Shown piece by piece: positions 5,181 through 12,351 of a stretch of 13,254 nt of DNA. Under the pieces are notes generated by a model, which had not been told where the DNA came from, did no database searches, and saw nothing but the letters and a program-made list of their open reading frames with translations. Each line of letters opens with the position of its first letter. Within the stretch, counting starts at the first letter, position 1. The translations under genes were made by a program, and so were the position numbers. The stretch comes from an archaeon (GTDB taxonomy: Archaea; Nanobdellota; Nanobdellia; SCGC-AAA011-G17; PNOQ01): the NCBI GenBank assembly GCA_021107835.1, contig JAIOSD010000027.1:1-13254 (forward strand), read 5' to 3'.

Positions 5181-5558
5181 ATGAATAAAAGAGGAGATTG
5201 GGATACACATAATGGAAGTTGGTTGTATTTCTTTGGAGGATTAATTTTTCTTTATTTAGCTTTAATGCCTTTTTTAGATGCATTTCCCTTTAATTTTGAG
5301 ATTGGTGGGGCTTTATTGAGGATTTTAATAGGGGTTATTGGTGTAGTGATATTAATAGAATCATTTACAATGGATCCTGTAAATAAATTAGGGAAAGTAG
5401 CTATTGGTTTGATTTTCGCTGTTGTTGGGATATATTTATTCTTCTCTTATCAAGGGGCATCTTGGATTCCTTTTAGTTTGAGTCTAAGTGATGTTATTTT
5501 ACAAATTTTACTAATCATTTATGCTGCCTATTTATTCATAGGGGCGTGGAGGCAATAA
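5181..5558 (+). CDS. Hypothetical four-helix membrane protein
   Basis: A 125-aa integral membrane protein with four predicted transmembrane segments at about residues 14-32, 42-62, 70-90 and 104-122. They are separated by very short loops, and there is no recognisable catalytic or metal-binding motif. The N-terminus (MNKRGDWDTHNGSW) is polar and short. The stop codon is 1 nt from the ATG of the next gene, so the two are translated from one transcript and probably act together in the membrane. The family is not recognised. The start is supported by a TATA box 27 nt upstream. Confidence 0.75.
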   Translation: MNKRGDWDTHNGSWLYFFGGLIFLYLALMPFLDAFPFNFEIGGALLRILIGVIGVVILIESFTMDPVNKLGKVAIGLIFAVVGIYLFFSYQGASWIPFSLSLSDVILQILLIIYAAYLFIGAWRQ

Positions 5559-5559
5559 A

Positions 5560-6354
5560 ATGAAATATAAATTAGCAATTTTTAGTTTTTTAAGTATGAT
5601 TTTTGGAAGTAGTTTAGTTAGTGCAGATAATTTCTTTATAGGTGATTCTTTTTTTGGAGGCGGGGCAGATCAGCTTAAATTAAATATTAATTTCATGGCT
5701 CTTAAAGATCCTTCTCTTTGGGCTGTTTTAGCAGCTGTAGCCCTTATTGGATTTATATTATTTATTCTAGCTTTAAAAATTCCTTTCTTTGAAGGTAATA
5801 AAAGATGGGCTGGCGGATTTGCATTTTTGCTTGCATTGATATCTATTACTCTATCTCCAGTTGTTTACTTGGTTATGCTTTTGGGTGTGGTTGGTGGGGT
5901 AATTGTTTCTCTGTTTGCTATTTTTGTTATAATTTACTCTATGTTTGTTCTTACTAAAGGATTTCATGTAGATTCTAAAGTTGTTAGTAGAGAAAAAGGT
6001 TTAGAAGATAAGCAATCAAAGATAGAAACCAAAGAAGAAGAGGAAAGACTTGAAGATAAACATAGGTATAAAAGAGTTATAAAACAGATAAGAAGGATTA
6101 TTAAAAGGGTAAAAAAATTAGATGTAAATGATCCTAATTTCCTTGATGATTGTAAAGATTTAGAAAGAGGAGATTTAGATACTACAAGACAAAGATTGGA
6201 TGGGGACCGTGAAGGAGATAGTAGTGGGGATGGAGACGATGCATATGATGAACTTAACAAAGCAGCAAATGATCTTCGAAGAGGAGATAAAAGCTCTGTA
6301 GATAGGCGTCTTGATGAAGCAGTAAATCTCTTAAGAGCACATAAAAGGCCTTAG
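5560..6354 (+). CDS. Hypothetical membrane protein with signal peptide and DLxxG tail
   Basis: A 264-aa protein of unknown family. Residues 1-22 look like a signal peptide ending near SLVSADN. Transmembrane segments lie at about 53-73, 84-107 and 108-131. From about 135 onward the protein is soluble and strongly charged: a Lys/Glu-rich coiled-coil-like stretch (140-185), then DLERGDLDTTRQRLD (200-214), an Asp/Gly/Ser linker (215-229), and DLRRGDKSSVDRRLD (238-252). This motif also occurs in the 108-aa protein upstream. The family may therefore link a membrane partner to a cytosolic one through the same helical module. The gene follows the four-helix protein by 1 nt and overlaps the convergent FEN1 stop by 4 nt. 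Function is unknown. Confidence 0.75.
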   Translation: MKYKLAIFSFLSMIFGSSLVSADNFFIGDSFFGGGADQLKLNINFMALKDPSLWAVLAAVALIGFILFILALKIPFFEGNKRWAGGFAFLLALISITLSPVVYLVMLLGVVGGVIVSLFAIFVIIYSMFVLTKGFHVDSKVVSREKGLEDKQSKIETKEEEERLEDKHRYKRVIKQIRRIIKRVKKLDVNDPNFLDDCKDLERGDLDTTRQRLDGDREGDSSGDGDDAYDELNKAANDLRRGDKSSVDRRLDEAVNLLRAHKRP

Positions 6355-7349
6355 AACCAACCATCTAAACTTTTTTGTTTTTTTGGTTTCAATTTTTCTT
6401 TTAATTTTTCAATTCTATCTTGTGAGAAATCGTGTTTTGTTAGTATTTTATCAATCTTATCAAAGTCGGGAGCTTTCCAGTTTAATTGATAGTTTTTTAT
6501 GATTGGCATATTTTTGAAAGTGGCATAAACCTTTTTCCAATTAAATTCTGCTTCAACATTAGCAAATATCTTCTCGAAGCTTTTGTATTGTTGTACAAGC
6601 TTTAAAGCAGTTTTAGGACCTACTCTGTGAACCCCTCCTGGATTGTAATCTGTGCCAACTAAAATAGATAATGCAATTAACTGGTCTTGATTTATTTTTA
6701 AGGAAGTTAATATATCTTTTAATTCTATTATTTCTGGTTCTACTTTAATGTAAGTCCCCCTAATTCTTCTTCTATTGGAAACTGTTAGATTTCTAATTAA
6801 TCTTGGAGTTTGATAAAGAAAGGTATCTGTGTCTTGTGAGATACTGGCCCACACATCTCCTTGTTCTGCTAAAAATGCTACTTGTGCTTCTGCCTCTGAT
6901 GGTGCCTGTATTACTGGGAGACCTAAAGCCTTAATGAATTCTTTTGATTCTTCTTGTATATCTTTTGTTAATTTTATTGTTTGCCTTGAATATTTGGACA
7001 TGGAGTCTATATCTTTTTCTTGTTTAGCTTTTTCGTATTTTTCTTGAGCAACTTTTTTTCTTTTTTTTCTTATTTGAGATTCTTCAAATTTCATCTCTGG
7101 AGGCTTTCCATCAAAAACAAAAGCTAGTTTAATATTTTGCTGCATTAAATTTGGAACCCTTGTAGATAAACCCATTAAATGAGATGTTATGTTTCCTTTA
7201 TAATCCATCAAAGGAGTACCATCCTTTTGTCTTATTGAGGACAAAAATTGGTATAAAACATTAGATGCATCTACTGCAAATTTTTTTCCTTTTAATCTTT
7301 CAAAAGATATTTCTTTTTTTGGTAAAAGTTCGGTTATTGCAATTCCCAT
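6351..7349 (-). CDS. fen: Flap endonuclease 1 (FEN1)
   Basis: This 332-aa structure-specific 5' nuclease removes RNA-primed flaps during Okazaki fragment maturation and in repair. The acidic metal ligands of the two-site active centre are visible: Asp27 (VDASN), Asp80 (FVFDGKPP), Glu152 and Glu154 (APSEAEAQ), Asp173 and Asp175 (SQDTDTF) and Asp234 (VGTDYN). The helical arch region (about 85-135) is rich in Lys and Arg. The GVHRVGPKTALKLV stretch (239-252) is the helix-hairpin-helix that holds the duplex. The last eight residues, QKSLDGWF (325-332), form a canonical PCNA-interacting PIP box. Length is normal for archaeal FEN1. It has its own TATA box and lies downstream of the family B polymerase, its likely partner on the clamp. 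Its stop overlaps a convergent gene by 4 nt. Confidence 0.97.
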   Translation of the reverse strand: MGIAITELLPKKEISFERLKGKKFAVDASNVLYQFLSSIRQKDGTPLMDYKGNITSHLMGLSTRVPNLMQQNIKLAFVFDGKPPEMKFEESQIRKKRKKVAQEKYEKAKQEKDIDSMSKYSRQTIKLTKDIQEESKEFIKALGLPVIQAPSEAEAQVAFLAEQGDVWASISQDTDTFLYQTPRLIRNLTVSNRRRIRGTYIKVEPEIIELKDILTSLKINQDQLIALSILVGTDYNPGGVHRVGPKTALKLVQQYKSFEKIFANVEAEFNWKKVYATFKNMPIIKNYQLNWKAPDFDKIDKILTKHDFSQDRIEKLKEKLKPKKQKSLDGWF

Positions 7350-7370
7350 TAAAATTAGTTATCTTAGTAA

Positions 7371-7380
7371 ATTTATATAG
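7371..7380 (-). promoter_or_regulatory. TATA box of the FEN1 gene
   Basis: Read on the minus strand, CTATATAAAT is centred about 26 nt before the FEN1 ATG at 7349. FEN1 can therefore be transcribed apart from the polymerase unit upstream. Confidence 0.6.
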
Positions 7381-7390
7381 TTTTTGAAAA

Positions 7391-8023
7391 TTATCTTCTA
7401 GGTCCTAATTTTTCATGTCTTGGAGTTACACTGGTAACCAATAGTATAGGGTTTGGTTTGTTTAGGGAATCATATGCCCTATATGGGACAACAACTTCAG
7501 TTAAAGAGTTTTCAGTTTCATAAACAGCCCCCTTAACAAGCATATCTTTTAAAGAGGCATTTTCAACTTGCGTTATCTTCTTTCTTCCTCTTTTCAACCT
7601 AGCTAAGTCTACATTTGGGAAGGTCATCTCAACTAGCCGATCTACAAGCACGGGTTTGTGTAGTGCCCTATAATCTATGTATGGTACTTTTGTCCTCAAA
7701 CTGCCTTCCCCATAAAAAAGGTGAGTGATTTTATATCTATCGCCTCCGTATATGAAAATATTATCATTTTCGAATAGTTGTAATGCTTCATCTAATTCCG
7801 AAGAAAATTGCATCCATAGTTCTCCAAGTGAAGAAGAATGATCTAAAAATGTTCCAGAACTTACAATTTCATCATTGTCGTAAAGCGTGCATACTTCAAA
7901 GTCATTAAGAGATAATCCCCTATCCCAAGAAATAATTTTAGAGTATTTTCCCCCAATTTTAGGTATCCTTACCATTGTAGAGGGAATGTAGTTATTCTTA
8001 AAAGGATTTCTATTTGAAATCAA
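7391..8023 (-). CDS. Hypothetical 210-aa protein between PolB and FEN1
   Basis: I do not recognise this family. The protein is soluble, with alternating strand-like and helix-like stretches and a basic segment KRGRKK (around residues 144-149). No signal peptide, transmembrane helix, zinc ligand set or P-loop is visible. The ATG at 8023 overlaps the end of the polymerase gene by 14 nt, which would make an operon. An in-frame ATG at 7975 (Met17, MVRIPKIGGKY) has a weak TATA-like TTTTAAGA about 25 nt upstream and is a plausible alternative start giving 194 aa. Its place between a replicative polymerase and FEN1 suggests a replication or repair link, but this rests on position alone. Confidence 0.75.
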   Translation of the reverse strand: MISNRNPFKNNYIPSTMVRIPKIGGKYSKIISWDRGLSLNDFEVCTLYDNDEIVSSGTFLDHSSSLGELWMQFSSELDEALQLFENDNIFIYGGDRYKITHLFYGEGSLRTKVPYIDYRALHKPVLVDRLVEMTFPNVDLARLKRGRKKITQVENASLKDMLVKGAVYETENSLTEVVVPYRAYDSLNKPNPILLVTSVTPRHEKLGPRR

Positions 8024-10313
8024 AAAGTTTAGTTTGTTTCTTTCCTTCTAAAACTTCTTTGAATGTTAAATCATAGAGCTCTAGAACTGTATCAGCAATT
8101 GGTCTTATTTGTTTGTCAATGTAATGATCATAATCTAATTTGTGTTTTAAAGCCTGTATTGGTTCTGGACCATCTGTCGTCCAATAGTATTCAATTACAC
8201 TTGATGTTATTTTTTTTAACTTTTTTGCTGCTTTTAAGTGAGGGGGATTGACTTTGTAATCCTTAACATCTTTTCTCAAGGATTTTCTATATAACAATTC
8301 TTTGTCATATTTTCCTGCTCTTAAATCTTCAACAAATTTTTTAATGAATTTTGTTGGATTTTCTTTGTGGAATATTTTATCATAAACCTTTTTTTGAAAT
8401 ATTTTTGCTGCTTGAGTCCAGTCTGATCTAACAGTTTCTAATCCAACAAACTGTATTTTTCCATTTTCTAATAAGCCAGCATATCTTTTCTTTGCCCCTT
8501 TTTCCACCCCTCTTAATTTTGGCATCAAAAACATTAGATATAATTTTTCATACTCTAGTTCTAGAAAACTTTTTCTGTGGTATTTTTCTTTTATGTGTTT
8601 ATCATAAAATTCATTGATTTCTTTTTCTAGTTTTTTTCCTATTTTGTGAGCTTTCTCTTTTGAGTTGGTTTTAGTATCTACAAAAATAGAATCTGTATCA
8701 CTATATATTACAGTATATCCTTTTTCTTTAACTTTTTCTGCAGTTTGTTTTATCAAACTTCTTCCAAACCCAGTCAATCCGTTTGCCATATCTAAGTTAT
8801 AGAACCTGCAGAGGGGATTTGCTAAAACTCCCCAAAAAGATAGCATCATTATTTTTATTGCTTGTATTGCTAGCTTGTTTTTCTGTTTTTTTGCTATGTC
8901 TCTTTCTTTCCATAACTCACCTAAAATTTCTGGTAAGATTCCTTCTTTTTTAGAATCAAAATATACTTTATTTGGTGCTTCTACTGCATCTTTTTTCTTT
9001 TTTTTACCTAAAAAAGAATAGGGGTCTATGTTAAATGTTCTAATCATTGCAGGATATAGAGACTTGAAGTCTAAAACTATTAGATTATTATAAATCCCTG
9101 GCATTGAATCCATAACATACCCTCCTTTTATTCTTTCATCCCTTTTTGGATTTAGATTAGTTGGCGCTACCAATTTTTTTTCTCTTGCTTTTTGCAAATA
9201 AAGAAAATCTAAAGAAGCTATTGAAGCATTTACTTTGTCTAAAGGCATACCTGTTAATAATGATCTTTGTATTGTTAAATTCATAATTGTGGTTTCAGTT
9301 AAAATCCTATAGACTAATTCTGCATCTAGTAAGTTATATTTGATTAATTCTTTTTGATCATGTTTATACATTCTATTTATTTCTTCATATTTTTCTTTTC
9401 CAACTGCTTGTATTAGTTTTGTTTTTCCTAAAAGAACTTGCGCTGCAGTATCTAGTTTGTAATTATCTAATTTTATGAAAGAAGATCTTGTTAAATCTAA
9501 TCCATCTAAAACAACTCTTCCTGAAAGGTCTGCTTTGCTTGTTCTAAAGAAATCAGATTCTAATCTTAGTTTTGAGGGTTCATTATCCCTTCCTAAAATG
9601 AAAGGGATTTTGTATTTCTTAAATTTCTCTCTTAAAAATGCTAGATCAAAGTCAATAACATTCCAACCGGTTATTATGTCTGGATCAAATTTTATTATTT
9701 CTTCTTGAAATGCTTCTATTGCTTGTTCCTCATCTTCGCAAGAAATTGTGTTTGGGAATTTTTTGTTTGAAACTATTATTGTCTTTTTGTAATCTTTAGA
9801 ATAGAAGGATATACAGTATAGTTTTTTTGATTCTTTATCTGTCTCAATATCAAAAGAAAGTATTTTTAGATTTTTTGGGGTGTAATTTGTTTGTTTTAAC
9901 TCTGGATTTGTGTATACCCTATCTATTTCATCGTGTGATTCATAATCCCCTTCAATTTCTAAAGGGCCTTGTATTTTATTGTCTACTAAAAACCTTGTAG
10001 TGTATCTTACATCTGATTCATAGGTTTTGATTTTTTCATGCTCTAACTCATTTCTTGTTTTTGAAACTTCTTTTGGATCTTCTAGAATTATCTTTGTCAT
10101 TGGTTCTTCTTGGAAGTTTTTTAAGTCTGTTTCTTCATATTCTGCTTCTATTATTTTTTTGGCTTTGTTTAAATCTTTTGTTTTTATGAAGAAGTATGGT
10201 TTGAATTCATTTATTGTTAAAAAAGATTGATTGTTTTTTAGTTTGCCATATAGTAAAACGCATGATTTTCCGTTTAATATCCGATTAGTTGAATAAATTA
10301 TGAATCCTTCCAT
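8010..10313 (-). CDS. polB: Family B DNA polymerase with 3'-5' exonuclease
   Basis: A 767-aa replicative-type archaeal polymerase, full length for the family, which copies DNA and proofreads. Exonuclease motifs: Exo I SFDIETD (153-159; Asp155, Glu157), Exo II GWNVIDFDLAF (216-226), Exo III YNLLDAEL (326-333; Asp330). Polymerase motifs: A LDFKSLYP (414-421; Asp415), C YSDTDS (537-542; Asp539, Asp541), and KKRY (608-611) before the thumb. Motif B reads KIMMLSFWG (487-495), in which the usual Asn and Tyr of KxxxNSxYG are Leu491 and Trp494. The C-terminus QTKLFDFK (760-767) fits a slightly short PIP box for PCNA. Catalytic aspartates are intact, so activity is expected, with possibly altered nucleotide selection. 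The gene diverges from methionine aminopeptidase over a shared TATA box and leads a block ending in FEN1. Confidence 0.96.
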   Translation of the reverse strand: MEGFIIYSTNRILNGKSCVLLYGKLKNNQSFLTINEFKPYFFIKTKDLNKAKKIIEAEYEETDLKNFQEEPMTKIILEDPKEVSKTRNELEHEKIKTYESDVRYTTRFLVDNKIQGPLEIEGDYESHDEIDRVYTNPELKQTNYTPKNLKILSFDIETDKESKKLYCISFYSKDYKKTIIVSNKKFPNTISCEDEEQAIEAFQEEIIKFDPDIITGWNVIDFDLAFLREKFKKYKIPFILGRDNEPSKLRLESDFFRTSKADLSGRVVLDGLDLTRSSFIKLDNYKLDTAAQVLLGKTKLIQAVGKEKYEEINRMYKHDQKELIKYNLLDAELVYRILTETTIMNLTIQRSLLTGMPLDKVNASIASLDFLYLQKAREKKLVAPTNLNPKRDERIKGGYVMDSMPGIYNNLIVLDFKSLYPAMIRTFNIDPYSFLGKKKKKDAVEAPNKVYFDSKKEGILPEILGELWKERDIAKKQKNKLAIQAIKIMMLSFWGVLANPLCRFYNLDMANGLTGFGRSLIKQTAEKVKEKGYTVIYSDTDSIFVDTKTNSKEKAHKIGKKLEKEINEFYDKHIKEKYHRKSFLELEYEKLYLMFLMPKLRGVEKGAKKRYAGLLENGKIQFVGLETVRSDWTQAAKIFQKKVYDKIFHKENPTKFIKKFVEDLRAGKYDKELLYRKSLRKDVKDYKVNPPHLKAAKKLKKITSSVIEYYWTTDGPEPIQALKHKLDYDHYIDKQIRPIADTVLELYDLTFKEVLEGKKQTKLFDFK

Positions 10314-10334
10314 GGTTTTACTTAATAGGTTAGG

Positions 10335-10344
10335 TTTTTAAATA
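10335..10344. promoter_or_regulatory. Symmetric TATA box shared by PolB and MetAP genes
   Basis: TTTTTAAATA contains the palindrome TTTAAA (10337-10342). It is centred about 27 nt before the PolB ATG (10313, minus) and 25 nt before the MetAP ATG (10365, plus). No other TATA-like element is visible in the 51-nt gap, so both leaderless mRNAs seem to start from one site. Confidence 0.55.
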
Positions 10345-10364
10345 TTTATCATTTAGTATATTAT

Positions 10365-11228
10365 ATGCAAGATTGGATTAAAGCAGGAGAAATAGCATCT
10401 GAAGCTAGAGAATTTGGTAAAAAGCTAATTAAAGTTGGAAAGTCTCATTTAGAAGTAACTCAAGAAATTGAAGAAAAAATAACTTCTCTTGGTGGGGGTT
10501 TGGCTTTTCCTACTCAAATTTCTATAAATAATGTTGCTGCGCATTATAATGCTAAGATTGATTCTGACTTTAAGTTTAAAGAAGGGGATGTTTGTAAACT
10601 TGATTTAGGGGCCCATTTTAATGGTGCAATTGGAGATACTGCTGTAACTGTAGATTTAGGAGATAATTCTAAATTGGTTAGGGCGAGTGCTAATGCTTTA
10701 AAAGCGGCTATCGAAATTGTAAAACCTGGAATTGAGATTCGTGAAATTGGGAAAGTGGTTTATAATGAAATTACTTCTTTGGGTTTTAGTCCTATTCGTA
10801 ATTTAGGTGGGCATGGAATGGAAAAATGGCAGATACATACTAGCCCAAGTATACCCAACTTTGATAGTGGAGATAGGAGTAAGTTGGTTAAAGGACAAAT
10901 AATAGCTATTGAACCTTTTGCAAGTACAGGTAGTGGTTTGGTTTATGAAGGAAAACCTTCTGAGATTTATCAATTGCAAAAGGTTAAGAACGTTAGAGAT
11001 TCTAGTGCTAGAAAGATTTTGAAATTTGTTGATGAGAATTATAAAACGTTACCTTTTGCTAAAAGATATTTACCTTTTAACAAATTACAATTGACAGTTG
11101 GGTTGAGTTTATTGAAAAGACAAGGACTTTTACACGAATATAATATTTTACCAGAGAAAAAAGATGGCTCTTTGGTTAGCCAACATGAACACACTTTAAT
11201 AGTTGGTGAACAAGTTACAACAGAATGA
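10365..11228 (+). CDS. map: Methionine aminopeptidase, type II
   Basis: This 287-aa pita-bread-fold metalloprotease removes the initiator methionine from new proteins. The five metal ligands are visible: Asp80 (KLDLGAHFNG), Asp91 (IGDTAVTV), His150 (GGHGMEKWQIH), Glu183 (AIEPFAS) and Glu275 (SQHEHTLIV). Substrate-binding His60 (NNVAAHY) and His158 (IHTSPSIPN) are also in place. The insertion between the fourth and fifth ligands, with a winged-helix-like segment (about 205-265), marks the archaeal/eukaryotic type II form. Its TGA stop overlaps the start of the dihydrouridine synthase gene (ATGA), so the two are translationally coupled. It shares its promoter region with the divergent DNA polymerase. 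Confidence 0.96.
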   Translation: MQDWIKAGEIASEAREFGKKLIKVGKSHLEVTQEIEEKITSLGGGLAFPTQISINNVAAHYNAKIDSDFKFKEGDVCKLDLGAHFNGAIGDTAVTVDLGDNSKLVRASANALKAAIEIVKPGIEIREIGKVVYNEITSLGFSPIRNLGGHGMEKWQIHTSPSIPNFDSGDRSKLVKGQIIAIEPFASTGSGLVYEGKPSEIYQLQKVKNVRDSSARKILKFVDENYKTLPFAKRYLPFNKLQLTVGLSLLKRQGLLHEYNILPEKKDGSLVSQHEHTLIVGEQVTTE

Positions 11229-12118
11229 AATCTAAATTTTTTTTGGCTCCAATGGCAGATGTTACTGATGCAGCATTTAGAATCCTTTGTTCTAATTATG
11301 GTGCTGGACTGACTTACACTGAAATGATTTCTAGCTCTGCTTTAGCAAGAAAGGGGGAAAATAAATTATTTGATGTGCAAAAAATTGAAAATCCAATTGC
11401 AGTACAATTAATGGGGAATAATTTAGAAGATATTTCTAAAGCTGTTAAAATTGTTTCTAAGAAAGTTGATTTGATTGATTTTAATATGGGTTGCCCGATG
11501 AAAAAAATTGTTAATAATTTATGTGGTGCTGCTTTGTTAAGAGAGCCTAAGAGAGTTAAAGAAATTTGTGAAGTTTTGGTTAGTTCTAGTAAAAAACCTG
11601 TTTCAATTAAGATTCGTAGTGGTTGGGATAGTAATAGTATTAATGCTTTGAAAATTGCTAAAATTGCCGAAGCTACAGGAGTTAGTATGATTACAATACA
11701 TCCTAAAACTAGTGTACAATTAAGAACTGGCGGGGTAGATTGGAAATTAATTAAGAAAATTAAAGATAAAGTTAATATTTCTGTAATTGGTAATGGGGGA
11801 ATTAATTGTCCTGAAGATGCTAAAAGAATGTTTGATGAAACTGGTTGTGATTATGTTATGATTGGTCGTGTTGCTTCTAAGAATCCTTATATTTTTAAAC
11901 AAGTTGACGATTATTTGAAAACTGGAAAATATGATTCTAAGTGTTATTCAGAAATGATAAAAGATTATTTAAAATTGGCTGAGAAATACAAAACTAATTT
12001 TAATTATGTAAAGGGACATATTATTTATATGACTAAAGGTATTGTTGGAAGTGCTAAATTAAGAAATGATATTAGCAAAGCTAAGAATATTAAAGAAATT
12101 AAAAAAATAATAGTTTAG
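11225..12118 (+). CDS. dus: tRNA-dihydrouridine synthase
   Basis: This 297-aa FMN-dependent TIM-barrel enzyme reduces uridine to dihydrouridine in tRNA, using NADPH. The FMN-site start FLAPMADVTDAAFR (6-19) and YTEMIS (31-36) are present. The catalytic loop NMGCP carries the proton-donor Cys90, followed by GAALL (101-105). The family basic/ring residues appear as SIKIRSGW (127-134) and TIHPKT (157-162). The phosphate loop is GNGGI (189-193), and IGRVASKNPYIF (213-224) follows. The normally seen HxRT motif reads HPKT here, a conservative change. The C-terminal helical domain (about 240-297) is somewhat short but complete. It overlaps the upstream methionine aminopeptidase gene by 4 nt and the convergent TM2 gene by 4 nt. 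Confidence 0.95.
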   Translation: MKSKFFLAPMADVTDAAFRILCSNYGAGLTYTEMISSSALARKGENKLFDVQKIENPIAVQLMGNNLEDISKAVKIVSKKVDLIDFNMGCPMKKIVNNLCGAALLREPKRVKEICEVLVSSSKKPVSIKIRSGWDSNSINALKIAKIAEATGVSMITIHPKTSVQLRTGGVDWKLIKKIKDKVNISVIGNGGINCPEDAKRMFDETGCDYVMIGRVASKNPYIFKQVDDYLKTGKYDSKCYSEMIKDYLKLAEKYKTNFNYVKGHIIYMTKGIVGSAKLRNDISKAKNIKEIKKIIV

Positions 12119-12321
12119 TCAACCCATTGAACGTCTTTGAATTCATATTTTGTTGCAATTAAAATAAGATCTACTAACCACCATATTCCTAATCCACCAA
12201 GTGTTATTAATTTTAGGATTCCAGTACCTATTTTTCCCATAATAAACCTATCTACTCCAATTGCTCCAAAAATTACAGACATAACAAGAGTCAATACCCA
12301 ATTTACTTTTCTTTTTGCCAT
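12115..12321 (-). CDS. TM2-domain membrane protein
   Basis: A 68-aa protein that consists almost wholly of a TM2 domain: two membrane helices (about 9-28 and 34-58) joined by a short turn with the conserved GAIGVDRFIMGKIGTG pattern (19-34) and LGGLGIWWLVDLI (41-53). The DRF motif between the helices is the family hallmark. Family members are widespread in bacteria, archaea and animals and lack a firm biochemical role. It has its own TATA box immediately behind the stop codon of the Cdc48-type gene. It may also receive read-through from that gene. Confidence 0.92.
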   Translation of the reverse strand: MAKRKVNWVLTLVMSVIFGAIGVDRFIMGKIGTGILKLITLGGLGIWWLVDLILIATKYEFKDVQWVD

Positions 12322-12342
12322 AAAATAAAAAGAAAGAAGAGA

Positions 12343-12350
12343 TATATAAA
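12343..12350 (-). promoter_or_regulatory. TATA box of the TM2 gene
   Basis: TTTATATA on the minus strand is centred about 25 nt before the ATG at 12321 and begins one base after the stop codon of the upstream AAA+ gene. The pyrimidine-rich stretch 12323-12342 between it and the ATG (read on the minus strand) might also end Cdc48 transcripts. Confidence 0.55.
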
Positions 12351-12351
12351 T

